Shown: piece after piece, positions 27,541-36,017 of the stretch
Position numbering within the stretch: the stretch's first letter is position 1
How the letters are laid out: every line of letters starts with the position of its first letter
Source: Mycobacterium sp. 1245111.1
GTDB taxonomy: Bacteria; Actinomycetota; Actinomycetes; Mycobacteriales; Mycobacteriaceae
Assembly (NCBI RefSeq): GCF_001673405.1
Contig: NZ_LZLV01000145.1
Coordinates: 1-64,000 of the forward strand
DNA: 64,000 bases
Reading direction: 5' to 3'
Program-made: the position numbers and the translations under genes
The notes under the pieces: generated by a model
What the model was told of the DNA's origin: nothing
Seen by the model: only the letters and a program-made list of their open reading frames with translations
The model's database searches: none

Positions 27541-28229
27541 CGCGGCATCCTTCCTCGCAGGAACCCGTCGACGATAATATTGACGCCGTTGAGCAGAGGT
27601 TGCCCTTTTGCCGATGAGTATTCTGTGTAGAGCACCTCAACCGGCTGTTCGGCCACCCGCCAACGGTTTTCGTCGATCAGCATGATGAATTCGGTGGCAT
27701 GGCTCATCCCGTTCATGGTGATGTCCAGCCGGTCGGCGACGGTCTTGTTGAATACCCGCAGGCCGTTGTTGGTGTCGGTGAGGCCCAGCCGGCGGCCGCG
27801 CGGGCTCAGCGCCGCGGCGGTCTGCAGCACAACGCGTTTCACCAGCGGTGGCCGGCTGACACCCGGGCCGAATCGGGTGCCGATGACGATGTCGGCGGAA
27901 TCGGAGTGCAAGAGGTCGATCATCGCGAGCACATCGCTGACGCGATGCTGACCGTCGGCGTCGAACGTTGCGAAGGTCCGTGCACCGGGGCGGCTGCGGG
28001 CGTACTCGACACCGGTCTGGATGGCCGCGCCCTGGCCGAGGTTCACCGGGTGTCGCACCAGATGCGCCCCCGCCCGCAGCGCGATGTCGCCGGTGTCGTC
28101 GGCGCTGCCGTCGTCCACACACACCACGTTCGCGAATACCGAACGCAGCTGGCCGATCACGTCGCCGATGACGCCCGCTTCGTTGTAGGCGGGCACCACG
28201 ATCCAGACGTCACGCGTTTCACTGGGCAT
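27537..28229 (-). CDS. ppgS: Polyprenyl-phosphate galactosaminyl synthase
   Basis: A 230-residue GT-A fold, family 2 glycosyltransferase resembling dolichol-phosphate-mannose synthase. It opens 'VVPAYNEAG', has nucleotide-binding 'VCVDDGSADDT' and the DxD motif in 'FDADGQH', and later shows 'LTDTNNGLRVFN'. It matches M. tuberculosis Rv3631 (PpgS, about 241 aa), which makes polyprenyl-phosphate-GalNAc/galactosamine used to decorate the arabinan of arabinogalactan. ATG 28229 gives the right length. It is followed by its DUF2304 partner and lies 25 bases after a flippase-like gene. Confidence 0.88.
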   Translation of the reverse strand: MPSETRDVWIVVPAYNEAGVIGDVIGQLRSVFANVVCVDDGSADDTGDIALRAGAHLVRHPVNLGQGAAIQTGVEYARSRPGARTFATFDADGQHRVSDVLAMIDLLHSDSADIVIGTRFGPGVSRPPLVKRVVLQTAAALSPRGRRLGLTDTNNGLRVFNKTVADRLDITMNGMSHATEFIMLIDENRWRVAEQPVEVLYTEYSSAKGQPLLNGVNIIVDGFLRGRMPR

Positions 28230-28254
28230 GTCAAGCCCACAAGGTACACGCAGA

Positions 28255-29514
28255 TCAGCGGCCCGCACGTGCAAGCGCGACCAGGTGTACGCCGATGCCG
28301 ACCAACGGACCGCACAGCAAGGCGACGATGGTGCGGGTGGCCAGCGGTAGCGGCAGCAGCAGGAGCAGCGCCGCCGCGGCCGTCGCACACACCCAGCCCA
28401 GGGCATAGGAGCGGTGCAGGGCGGCCGCGACGGTAGCGGCCCCGGTCAACGTCAGCATGGCGATGGCCGCGGCGGCCGCGGTCAGCCATGCCAGCAGGGC
28501 ACCCGTTGCTTGGTAGTCGGGGCCGAAGCCGGCCCGCAGCAGCCACGGGCCCAGCGCTCCCGCCGCGAGCACCCCGACCAGACCGACGGCGCCGACCAGC
28601 GCTGCGGGCGCGACGAGCGCCCGCAGCCGGGCGGTGCGCTCGTCGACGAAGTGCGCGATCAGGTTGCCCTGCATCGCGGTCAGAGGTACTAGTAGCGGCG
28701 CGCGGGTCAGTGTCACGGCCAGGATTACCACCCCGCCCTGGGCGCCGAGCTCGCTGGAGGTGACCTTCAGCAGCACCGGGAACCCCATCACCAGAATCGC
28801 GCTGGCTCCGGCCGCGGTGATCGAATGCGCCGCCCCGCGCAGAAACGTCGCGGTGCTGCCCGGCGTCAGCAGCCGGGCGGCCGCCCGGCTCGTTGGCGAA
28901 GCCACGATCATGATCAGCCACGCCACCGCGCCCGCGACGGTGGCCCACAGGAAGCCGGCCAATGCCCAGCCGACCACCACCGTGGCGGTCGCGACGGCCA
29001 CCCGGATGACGGCATCGGTGACCATCAAGGCCCCGTACTGGGTCCAGCGGTTGGTGCCGGCCAGCATGCCCAGCAGGGTCGCATGCAGGCAAAATCCCGC
29101 CAGCCCGACGCTGAGCAAGCCCACCGAAAGCCATTGGCCCTGCGCGAAGACGCGGCCGCTCCACAGCGGCGAACTCACGGCAACCACGACGGCGGCGCCG
29201 ATCCCCACCAGGGCGGCCACCCGCAGCGGATGGGTGCGGGGGCCCGGCAACGCCTCGACGTAGCCGGCGGCGCGAACTTCGCGGGTGGCTTCTTGCAGCA
29301 GGCCGTTGGCCGCCCCGGTGACCAGCCCGAACGCTCCCCAAAACACCGCGAAGACAGAGAAGCCGGCGGGCGCCAGGTCGCGGGCGGCCAGGTACACCAC
29401 CGCGTACCCGCATACCGCGGTCACCGCGGTCGCCACCCCGACACGGGCCACGCTGCTGCGGGCGATCGGGCTGGCGAAGGCCCCGACGCCTGCGGTGCCG
29501 CCCACTTCGGTCAC
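28255..29514 (-). CDS. MOP/Wzx-type flippase-like membrane protein, Rv3630 type
   Basis: A 419-residue protein with about twelve membrane helices and the layout of polysaccharide flippases of the MOP superfamily ('GAANGLLQEATREV', then paired helices). M. tuberculosis Rv3630 (about 431 aa) has the same neighbours. Given ppgS and its DUF2304 partner immediately downstream on the same strand, it is a reasonable candidate for moving polyprenyl-phosphate-galactosamine across the membrane. That step is inferred. GTG 29514 was chosen because the open frame further upstream has no family-like sequence. Confidence 0.8.
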   Translation of the reverse strand: MTEVGGTAGVGAFASPIARSSVARVGVATAVTAVCGYAVVYLAARDLAPAGFSVFAVFWGAFGLVTGAANGLLQEATREVRAAGYVEALPGPRTHPLRVAALVGIGAAVVVAVSSPLWSGRVFAQGQWLSVGLLSVGLAGFCLHATLLGMLAGTNRWTQYGALMVTDAVIRVAVATATVVVGWALAGFLWATVAGAVAWLIMIVASPTSRAAARLLTPGSTATFLRGAAHSITAAGASAILVMGFPVLLKVTSSELGAQGGVVILAVTLTRAPLLVPLTAMQGNLIAHFVDERTARLRALVAPAALVGAVGLVGVLAAGALGPWLLRAGFGPDYQATGALLAWLTAAAAAIAMLTLTGAATVAAALHRSYALGWVCATAAAALLLLLPLPLATRTIVALLCGPLVGIGVHLVALARAGR

Positions 29515-29711
29515 CGTTCGAAAATACTCACAGCCTTCACCGACCTGCGCATGCCGCGACTGGCCCGACCTGACAGACTGCTGGCGGAGGGGAGTATTCC
29601 TCGGCCGCGCAGTCGTCATCACGTCGCCCACCATCGGGTGACCGGCCCGCGGGCCGTCGCACTCGCGGTGGTGGAAGAGACCTCTGGTTGTCAACGACCG
29701 GAGGTATGCCC

Positions 29712-30674
29712 GTGCACGTCCACCTGCTGGAGTGGATCTTCACCCTCGCGGTGACGATCGTGGTGTTGCTGTTCGACGTGTTCGTGATGGCGCGCCGGAC
29801 CGGCGAACCGACGATGCGCCGCTCCGCACTAGCGTTGTCGGCCTACATCGGGCTTGCCGTGTGTTTCGGGCTCTGGACGTGGTTCTTTCACGGTCATCAG
29901 TACGGCATCCAGTTCTTCGCCGGCTGGCTCACCGAGTACAGCCTCTCGGTCGACAATCTGTTCATCTTCGTGATCATCATGTCGAGTTTCGGGGTGCCCA
30001 GGATCTATCAGCGCGAGGCACTGTTCGTCGGCATCGTGATCGCGCTGATCTTCCGGGGCGTCTTTATTGCGTTGGGCGCGGCCGCTATTCAGCGATTCAC
30101 GTGGGTGTTCTACGTCTTCGGCGCGTTCCTGGTCTACACCGCGGCCCGATTAGCGCGCGGCGATACCCACAACGCCGACAGCGAGAACGCGTTGGTCCGG
30201 TTCGCGCGTAATCACTTGAGTGTCACCGACGACTGGCATGGCCGCAGGCTCGTCGTGAAAGACGGTGGGCGGCACTCGATCACGCCGATGGCTCTGGTCG
30301 TCATCGCGCTCGGCGCCACCGACCTGGTGTTCGCGCTGGACTCCATTCCGGCGATCTACGGGTTGACGTCCGAAGCGTATTTGGTGATGGCCGCCAACGT
30401 GTTTGCGCTGATGGGTCTGCGGCAGCTCTACTTCATCGTCGAGGGTCTGTTACAGCGGCTGGTCTACCTGTCCAAGGGGCTCGCGGTGATCCTGGTGTTC
30501 ATCGGCGTCAAGCTGATCCTACACGCGCTGCATGACAACGACCTGCCATTCATCAACGGCGGCAAGCACATTGACGTTCCGGAGATACCGACGCTGGTCA
30601 GCCTCGGAGTGATTGCGGCGACCCTTGTCGTCGCGACGGTCGCCAGCATCTACGCCACGCGCGACAGCGGCTAG
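29712..30674 (+). CDS. TerC-family integral membrane protein
   Basis: A ~320-residue TerC/Alx family protein. About eight helices carry the signature acidic motifs 'SLSVDNLFIFVIIM' and 'LGATDLVFALDSIPAI'. Family members export manganese or handle metal ions during protein secretion. GTG 29712 is preferred because ggaggt ends six bases upstream. ATG 29706 directly abuts that motif and TTG 29688 has none. Its stop shares the palindrome CTAG (30671-30674) with the convergent gene. Confidence 0.88.
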   Translation: MHVHLLEWIFTLAVTIVVLLFDVFVMARRTGEPTMRRSALALSAYIGLAVCFGLWTWFFHGHQYGIQFFAGWLTEYSLSVDNLFIFVIIMSSFGVPRIYQREALFVGIVIALIFRGVFIALGAAAIQRFTWVFYVFGAFLVYTAARLARGDTHNADSENALVRFARNHLSVTDDWHGRRLVVKDGGRHSITPMALVVIALGATDLVFALDSIPAIYGLTSEAYLVMAANVFALMGLRQLYFIVEGLLQRLVYLSKGLAVILVFIGVKLILHALHDNDLPFINGGKHIDVPEIPTLVSLGVIAATLVVATVASIYATRDSG

Positions 30675-31360
30675 GCCTCGATCTGCGCGGCGATGCGTTG
30701 CTCGATGCCGGCCCGTGCAACGGCCGGCAAGGCGATCAACCCGTCGAGTTCGTGCCCCGCGCGGGCGTACGCGTTCTGGCGCTCCTGCGGTGACGCGGCT
30801 TCGTCCTGAGCCAGCCGCAGCAGGTTTTGCGCCCGGGCCAGTCGCTCTTGGTCGTCGTCGGAGAAATCGCTGCGGCGGCGGCGAATCGCTTCGGTTTCGG
30901 CGACCTCGAACGCGCTGACATACTCGTGCACGGCCTCGCGGTATTCGAGCTGCGCGCCGCGATCGTGGAGCAAGTCGTCGGGCCGTTCCGGCCGCAACAG
31001 GTCGGCCCGCTGCTTGGACTTGTGAAAAGCGACGGTCAGCGGATTGCGCATGTCGGTCATCAACGGGAAGTCGAGCAGCCGGGCGACGTCGACCTCGTAG
31101 TCCAGCCAGCGGGCATCGATCCGATCATGCGCGGCAAGAAGTTTGACGAGCTCGCGGCGCTGACTGTCCTGGTTGACTCGCCCTCGCCCGGATGCCTCGG
31201 CGATTGCGATCCTGGCCTGCTGCTTGAGCCGATACTTTTCGAGCCGTCGATTGGCCCGTCGTTCGTTGGCGGCGGCGATCGCCCTCACGGTGCCGAATAT
31301 CGTGCCGCTGAGCGGAAACATCAGCCACCAGAACTCCGCGGCGAATCGAAGTGGACCCAC
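30671..31360 (-). CDS. Membrane-anchored helical protein of unknown function
   Basis: A 229-residue protein with one N-terminal hydrophobic segment ('FWWLMFPLSGTIFGTVRAI') and a long, highly charged helical remainder rich in Arg, Glu and Ala, probably coiled-coil. Residues ~95-125 ('LLDFPLMTDMRNPLTVAFHKS') are the most conserved-looking part. No catalytic motif is recognised. It lies between convergent terC and ppa, reading in the same direction as ppa. I do not recognise a named family. Confidence 0.75.
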   Translation of the reverse strand: MGPLRFAAEFWWLMFPLSGTIFGTVRAIAAANERRANRRLEKYRLKQQARIAIAEASGRGRVNQDSQRRELVKLLAAHDRIDARWLDYEVDVARLLDFPLMTDMRNPLTVAFHKSKQRADLLRPERPDDLLHDRGAQLEYREAVHEYVSAFEVAETEAIRRRRSDFSDDDQERLARAQNLLRLAQDEAASPQERQNAYARAGHELDGLIALPAVARAGIEQRIAAQIEA

Positions 31361-31421
31361 CTAGTCAGGATGCCACCGCTGCGGTCGGCGGGGTGTTCGC
31401 TCAGAGCCGAACGAACGAAGG

Positions 31422-31910
31422 TCAGTGACCCTCTTTCTTGAACCTCTCGATCGACCGCTGCACCTCGGCTTCGGCTTCCTCGCGGCCAACCCAGTCGGCG
31501 GCCTTGACGAACTTGCCCGGCTCCAGCGCCTTGTATTGCGTGAAGAAGTGCTTGATCTCGTCGAGTTCGTTCTGCGGGACGTCGCCGATGTCCTGGATGT
31601 GATCCCAGCGGTGGTCTTTGGCGGGCACGCACAGCACCTTGTCGTCGCCGCCAGCCTCGTCGGTCATCCGGAACATGGCGACCGGTCGCGCCTTCACCAC
31701 CACGCCCGGGAACACCGATTGGGGGAGCAACACCAGCGCGTCCAGCGGGTCGCCGTCCTCGCCGAGGGTGTCGTCGAAGAACCCGTAGTCCGTCGGATAG
31801 ACCATCGACGTGTAGAGGTAGCGGTCCAGATAGACCCGGCCCGTCTCGTGGTCGACCTCGTATTTGTTGCGTTGACCCTTGGGGATCTCGACGGTCACGT
31901 CGAATTGCAC
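31422..31910 (-). CDS. ppa: Inorganic pyrophosphatase
   Basis: A 162-residue family I soluble pyrophosphatase, the same length as M. tuberculosis Ppa (Rv3628). Diagnostic segments are 'EIPKGQRNKYE', 'YPTDYGFF' and the metal-binding 'EDGDPLDALVL' with its Asp cluster. Also seen are 'KDHRWDHIQDI' and 'FFTQYK'. It hydrolyses PPi to drive biosynthesis and is essential. GTG 31910 fits the family length. The gene is divergent from dacB, with 114 bases between start codons and a possible minus-strand -10, TACGAT, at 31957-31952. Confidence 0.97.
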   Translation of the reverse strand: MQFDVTVEIPKGQRNKYEVDHETGRVYLDRYLYTSMVYPTDYGFFDDTLGEDGDPLDALVLLPQSVFPGVVVKARPVAMFRMTDEAGGDDKVLCVPAKDHRWDHIQDIGDVPQNELDEIKHFFTQYKALEPGKFVKAADWVGREEAEAEVQRSIERFKKEGH

Positions 31911-32024
31911 CGGTCCGGCTCCTTCGCGAAGAGAATTGTCGCTTCGCGATGATCGTAGGGCTCCCGCGGCGCACCGGTCCGCGCGGCCCTGACGCACAAT
32001 AGGCGCAAAGAAGTCAGGAGAGTC

Positions 32025-33410
32025 ATGCGTCCCACTCGGTGGCGAACGTCTACGCACCTGATCGTGGGAGCGGGCGTGGTGGCGGTCGTTGCCGCCCTGG
32101 TGGCCGCGGCCGCGCTGCTCACCTCCAGCGGTCGCGGCACCAGCGCGAACGTTCCACCCCCGCCGCCGGCCGTCACGGCCAAGCCGGGCGTTGTGCCGGT
32201 GTCGGCGAACGCCCCGACGCCGAGCCAGCCGGCCCTGGCGGCGGCGCTGGCGCTGGCGGCAGCCGACCCCAACCTGGGCAAGCTGGGCGCCCGGGTCACC
32301 GACGCGATCACCGGCGAAGAACTCTGGCAGCAGTTCGACGACCTGCTGCTGCAGCCGGCGTCCACAAACAAGACGCTGACCAGCGCCGCCGCGCTGCTGG
32401 CCCTCGACCGCAACGCGCGGGTCACCACCCGCGTGGTCGCGGCCAGCGACCCGGGAACCGTCGTGTTGGTCGGCGGCGGTGATCCGACCCTGTCGGGCGC
32501 GGCGCCCGGGCAGGCCACCTGGTATCACCACGCGCCGCGGCTGAGCGATCTCGCCGATCAGGTCCGGCGCAGCGGCGTGACACCGACCGCAGTCGAGGTG
32601 AACACCTCACTGTTCACCGGCCCGTCCTTCGCGCCCGGCTGGGATCCGGCCGACATCGAGGGCGGCGACATCTCCCCGATCGAATCGGTGATGCTTGACG
32701 CCGGGCGGATCCAGCCGGCCACCGATGAGTCGCGACGATCGGCGACGCCAGCGCTCGACGCGGGCCGCGCGCTGGCCACCGCCCTGGGCATCGACCCCGT
32801 GCACGTGACCGTCACCAACCAGCCCGTCGACTCGGGCGCGCGACAGCTGGCCGCGGTCCAGTCCGCCCCGCTGATCGACCGGCTCAACGAGATGATGAAC
32901 GTCTCGGACAACGTGATGGCCGAATGCATCGCCCGCGAGGTCGCCAAGTCCATGCAGCGGCCGCTGAGTTTCACCGGCGCAGTCGACGCGGTGCTCAATC
33001 GACTGGGCACCGCGCACATCGACACCAGCAACGCGATACTGCGCGACTCCAGCGGGTTGTCCGTCGACGACCGGCTGACCGCGAAAACCCTTGACGCCGT
33101 GGTCCAAGCGGCCGCCGGGCCCGACGAACCCAAGCTTCGACCACTGCTGGACCTGCTGCCGATCGCCGGTGGCAGCGGCACGCTGTCCGACCGCTTCATC
33201 GACGGCACGCCCGCAGGTTCCGGGCCGGCCGGCTGGCTGCGCGCCAAAACCGGTTCGCTGACCGCCGTTAACGCGTTAGCCGGGGTGGTGACCGACCGCA
33301 GCGGACGGGTGCTGACGTTCGCGCTGATCTCCAACGACGCCGGGATGTCCGGCCGGACTGCGATCGACGCGCTCGGCGTCGCCCTATGGTCATGCGGATG
33401 CGTGACATGA
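32025..33410 (+). CDS. dacB: D-alanyl-D-alanine carboxypeptidase, PBP4/S13 family
   Basis: A 461-residue class C penicillin-binding protein (Rv3627c type). An N-terminal membrane anchor (residues 11-33) and a proline-rich linker lead to the S13 peptidase. The catalytic SxxK is 'STNK' (Ser113, Lys116), the second motif 'SDN' is in 'MNVSDNVMAE', and 'KTGS' is near the C-terminus. It trims the terminal D-Ala of peptidoglycan stem peptides in the periplasm. ATG 32025 follows 'aggag'. The end overlaps the start of the next gene (ATGA at 33407-33410). Confidence 0.94.
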   Translation: MRPTRWRTSTHLIVGAGVVAVVAALVAAAALLTSSGRGTSANVPPPPPAVTAKPGVVPVSANAPTPSQPALAAALALAAADPNLGKLGARVTDAITGEELWQQFDDLLLQPASTNKTLTSAAALLALDRNARVTTRVVAASDPGTVVLVGGGDPTLSGAAPGQATWYHHAPRLSDLADQVRRSGVTPTAVEVNTSLFTGPSFAPGWDPADIEGGDISPIESVMLDAGRIQPATDESRRSATPALDAGRALATALGIDPVHVTVTNQPVDSGARQLAAVQSAPLIDRLNEMMNVSDNVMAECIAREVAKSMQRPLSFTGAVDAVLNRLGTAHIDTSNAILRDSSGLSVDDRLTAKTLDAVVQAAAGPDEPKLRPLLDLLPIAGGSGTLSDRFIDGTPAGSGPAGWLRAKTGSLTAVNALAGVVTDRSGRVLTFALISNDAGMSGRTAIDALGVALWSCGCVT

Positions 33411-34450
33411 CCGCCGCGGCGGACCTCACCGTCGGCCGCGCGGTCGACTGGGGATTCGCGGCGACGGTCGGGCAGTGGTTGGCCCGCCCGGGCCCGCCGT
33501 CCACCGACTACACTCGCCGCCAGGTGATCGAAAACCTCACTGCCGCAGCCAAATCCGCCGAACCGCTGGTGCGCGACGTCACCGGTCTGCACACCGACGC
33601 TCGTGTGCCCGAGGCCCGCATTATCGACCGGCCCGAGTGGATCCGGGCGGCCGCCGAGTCGATGCGGGCGATGACCGGCGGTACCGACAAGCCGCGCGGC
33701 GCAATCAGCGGACGGATCACCGGCGCGCAGACCGGCGCGGTCCTCGCGTTCGTGTCGACGGGCATTCTCGGCCAGTACGACCCGTTCAACGACGGCGGGA
33801 CCTTGTTGCTCGTCTATCCGAATGTCATTGCGGTGGAACGTCAATTGCGGGTCGCGCCGTCCGATTTTCGGCTATGGGTCTGTCTGCACGAGGTTACCCA
33901 CCGGGTGCAGTTCACCGCCAACCCGTGGCTGTCGGGATACATGTCGCAAGCCCTCGGTGTGCTGACCACCGACGGCCCCGACGACGTGACCCAGGTGCTG
34001 AGCCGGTTGGCCGAGTTCGCCCGCGGCCGCGGCGACTCGCCGCAGTCGGACCCGAATTCGACCGGCATCCTCGGACTGCTGCGCGCCGTGCAGTCCGAAC
34101 CGCAACGCGAGGCGTTGGACCAGCTTCTGGTGCTCGGCACGCTGCTCGAGGGTCACGCCGACCATGTGATGGATGCCGTTGGGCCCGTGGCGGTTCCGTC
34201 GGTGGCGACCATCCGGGCCCGCTTCGACGAGCGACGCAACCGCAAACAGCCGCCGCTGCAACGGTTGCTCCGCGCCCTGCTGGGCATCGACGCCAAACTG
34301 AGCCAGTACACCCGGGGCAAGGCGTTCGTCGACCATGTGGTGGACCGCGTCGGGATGGAGCGGTTCAACGCCGTCTGGACGAATCCGGACACCCTGCCCC
34401 GGCCGATCGAGATCGAATACCCGCAGCGATGGATCGATCGGGTGCTGTAG
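33407..34450 (+). CDS. DUF2342 zinc-dependent metalloprotease-like protein, Rv3626c type
   Basis: A 347-residue zincin-like protein of an actinobacterial family (sometimes called F420-biosynthesis associated). The motif 'HEVTH' (His161, Glu162, His165) is in 'CLHEVTHRVQF', and a downstream 'LEGHADHVMDAVG' supplies further possible ligands. No signal peptide is present, so it is cytoplasmic. Upstream in-frame ATGs exist at 33386, 33392 and 33398; 33407 was chosen because it forms an ATGA overlap with the dacB stop. Its 3' end overlaps the tilS start. The substrate is not known. Confidence 0.88.
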   Translation: MTAAADLTVGRAVDWGFAATVGQWLARPGPPSTDYTRRQVIENLTAAAKSAEPLVRDVTGLHTDARVPEARIIDRPEWIRAAAESMRAMTGGTDKPRGAISGRITGAQTGAVLAFVSTGILGQYDPFNDGGTLLLVYPNVIAVERQLRVAPSDFRLWVCLHEVTHRVQFTANPWLSGYMSQALGVLTTDGPDDVTQVLSRLAEFARGRGDSPQSDPNSTGILGLLRAVQSEPQREALDQLLVLGTLLEGHADHVMDAVGPVAVPSVATIRARFDERRNRKQPPLQRLLRALLGIDAKLSQYTRGKAFVDHVVDRVGMERFNAVWTNPDTLPRPIEIEYPQRWIDRVL

Positions 34451-35391
34451 CCGAACTCCGCACAGCGGTAGCGGCGTTCGCGACGGAGCATCTCGACAGC
34501 GCCGACCGCTGGTGCGTCGCGCTGTCAGGAGGCCCGGACTCGTTGGCGCTCACCGCGATTGCCGCGTCGCTGCGGCCCACCAGCGCGTTGATCGTCGACC
34601 ACGGTCTGCAGCCGGACTCGGCAGCGGTGGCCGCGACCGCGCAACGGCAAGCCGAGCACGTGGGATGCGTTGACACGCAAGTGCTTTGCGTGCGGGTGGG
34701 CGGCGAAGGAGGTCCGGAGGCGGCGGCGCGTCACGCCCGCTACCGCGCGTTGGCCGATGCGCGTCACGACCGGCCGGTGCTGCTGGCCCACACCCTCGAC
34801 GATCAGGCGGAAACGGTGTTGCTCGGGTTGGGCCGTGGCTCGGGTGCGAGGTCGATCGCCGGCATGCAGCCCTACGACCCACCCTGGTGCCGGCCGCTGC
34901 TGGGCATTCGACGCGCGACGACGCATGCCGCGTGCGCGGACCTGGGCCTGCAGGCGTGGCACGACCCGCACAACTCCGATCAGCGATTCACCCGCAGCCG
35001 GCTGCGCCATGAAGTGCTGCCGTTGCTGGAGGAGGTGCTCGGCGGGGGCGTGGCCGAGGCACTGGCGCGTACCGCGACCGCGCTTCGCGGCGATACCGGG
35101 CTGATCGACTCGCTGATCGACCAGGCGATGAGTACCGCGGGCACCTCCGACGGGCTCGACACCGCGGTGTTGACGGCGCTACCCGACCCGGTCCGGCGCG
35201 GCGTCATCCGTCGCTGGTTGCTTGCCGGTGGCGCGATCGGGTTGACCGACAAGCAGATCCGTGGCGTCGACCGGCTGGTCACCGCCTGGCGCGGCCAGGG
35301 TGGGGTGGCGGTCGGCTCGACCCTGCGCAATCAACGGTTGGTTGCGGGCCGCCGCGGCGGGGTGTTGACGCTGCACCGGGAGCCGGTCTAG
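34429..35391 (+). CDS. tilS: tRNA(Ile)-lysidine synthetase
   Basis: A 320-residue N-type ATP pyrophosphatase (Rv3625c, formerly mesJ). The PP-loop 'SGGPDS' is at residues 33-38. 'DHGLQPDS', 'ARYRAL' and 'LAHTLDDQAETVLLGL' complete the TilS core, and 'NSDQRFTRSRLRHEVLPLLE' is diagnostic. It converts C34 of tRNA-Ile(CAU) to lysidine so that AUA codons are read correctly. It is essential. The start lies inside the end of the preceding gene (22-base overlap), and hpt follows 11 bases downstream, the common bacterial tilS-hpt-ftsH order being split here. Confidence 0.93.
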   Translation: MDRSGAVAELRTAVAAFATEHLDSADRWCVALSGGPDSLALTAIAASLRPTSALIVDHGLQPDSAAVAATAQRQAEHVGCVDTQVLCVRVGGEGGPEAAARHARYRALADARHDRPVLLAHTLDDQAETVLLGLGRGSGARSIAGMQPYDPPWCRPLLGIRRATTHAACADLGLQAWHDPHNSDQRFTRSRLRHEVLPLLEEVLGGGVAEALARTATALRGDTGLIDSLIDQAMSTAGTSDGLDTAVLTALPDPVRRGVIRRWLLAGGAIGLTDKQIRGVDRLVTAWRGQGGVAVGSTLRNQRLVAGRRGGVLTLHREPV

Positions 35392-35402
35392 TTCTCGGCC
35401 CG

Positions 35403-36005
35403 ATGGCATGGCACGCTGTGCTCGTGGCAGCGGAATCGCCGGAGCTGTATCCGGGGGATATCAAGTCGGTGCTGCTGCGCGAGGACGAGATCCAGACGCG
35501 CATCGCCGAGCTGGGTGCTCAGATCGGCGCCGAGTACCGCGACCGGGCCGGCGTCGACGGTCGCGACCTGTTGCTGGTCACCGTGCTCAAGGGCGCGGTC
35601 ATGTTCGTCACCGATCTGGCCCGCGCGATCCCACTGCCGACCCAGTTCGAGTTCATGGCGGTCAGCTCGTACGGATCGTCCACGTCGTCGTCGGGCGTGG
35701 TGCGGATTCTCAAGGACCTCGACCGCGACATCAACGACCGCGACGTGTTGATCGTCGAAGACGTGGTCGACTCCGGGCTGACGCTGTCGTGGTTGTTGCG
35801 TAACCTGGCCACCCGCCGTCCGCACTCGCTGCGGGTGTGCACGCTGCTGCGCAAACCAGACGCGCTGCGGGCCAACACCGATATCACCTACGTGGGCTTC
35901 GACATCCCCAACGAGTTCGTGGTCGGCTACGGCCTGGACTACGACGAGCGTTACCGCGATCTGCCCTACATCGGGACTCTGGATCCGCGGATCTATCAGG
36001 ACTGA
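35403..36005 (+). CDS. hpt: Hypoxanthine-guanine phosphoribosyltransferase
   Basis: A 200-residue type I purine phosphoribosyltransferase. The PRPP-binding motif is 'VLIVEDVVDSGLTL', the PPi loop is 'VLKGAVMF', and the flexible loop 'SSYGSSTSSSGVV' and 'FVVGYGLDYDERYRDLPYIG' complete the fold. It salvages hypoxanthine and guanine to IMP and GMP. ATG 35403 is given; GTG 35418 is possible. It follows tilS closely, as in M. tuberculosis (Rv3624c). A small hairpin (36001-36017) spans its stop and that of the convergent gene. Confidence 0.95.
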   Translation: MAWHAVLVAAESPELYPGDIKSVLLREDEIQTRIAELGAQIGAEYRDRAGVDGRDLLLVTVLKGAVMFVTDLARAIPLPTQFEFMAVSSYGSSTSSSGVVRILKDLDRDINDRDVLIVEDVVDSGLTLSWLLRNLATRRPHSLRVCTLLRKPDALRANTDITYVGFDIPNEFVVGYGLDYDERYRDLPYIGTLDPRIYQD

Positions 36006-36017
36006 CCGAACGTCAGT
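36001..36017. terminator. Small hairpin across two convergent stop codons
   Basis: actgac (36001-36006) and gtcagt (36012-36017) pair around a five-base loop. The arms include parts of the hpt stop and of the opposing gene's stop. No T run follows on either strand, so termination here is only possible, not shown. Confidence 0.3.
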
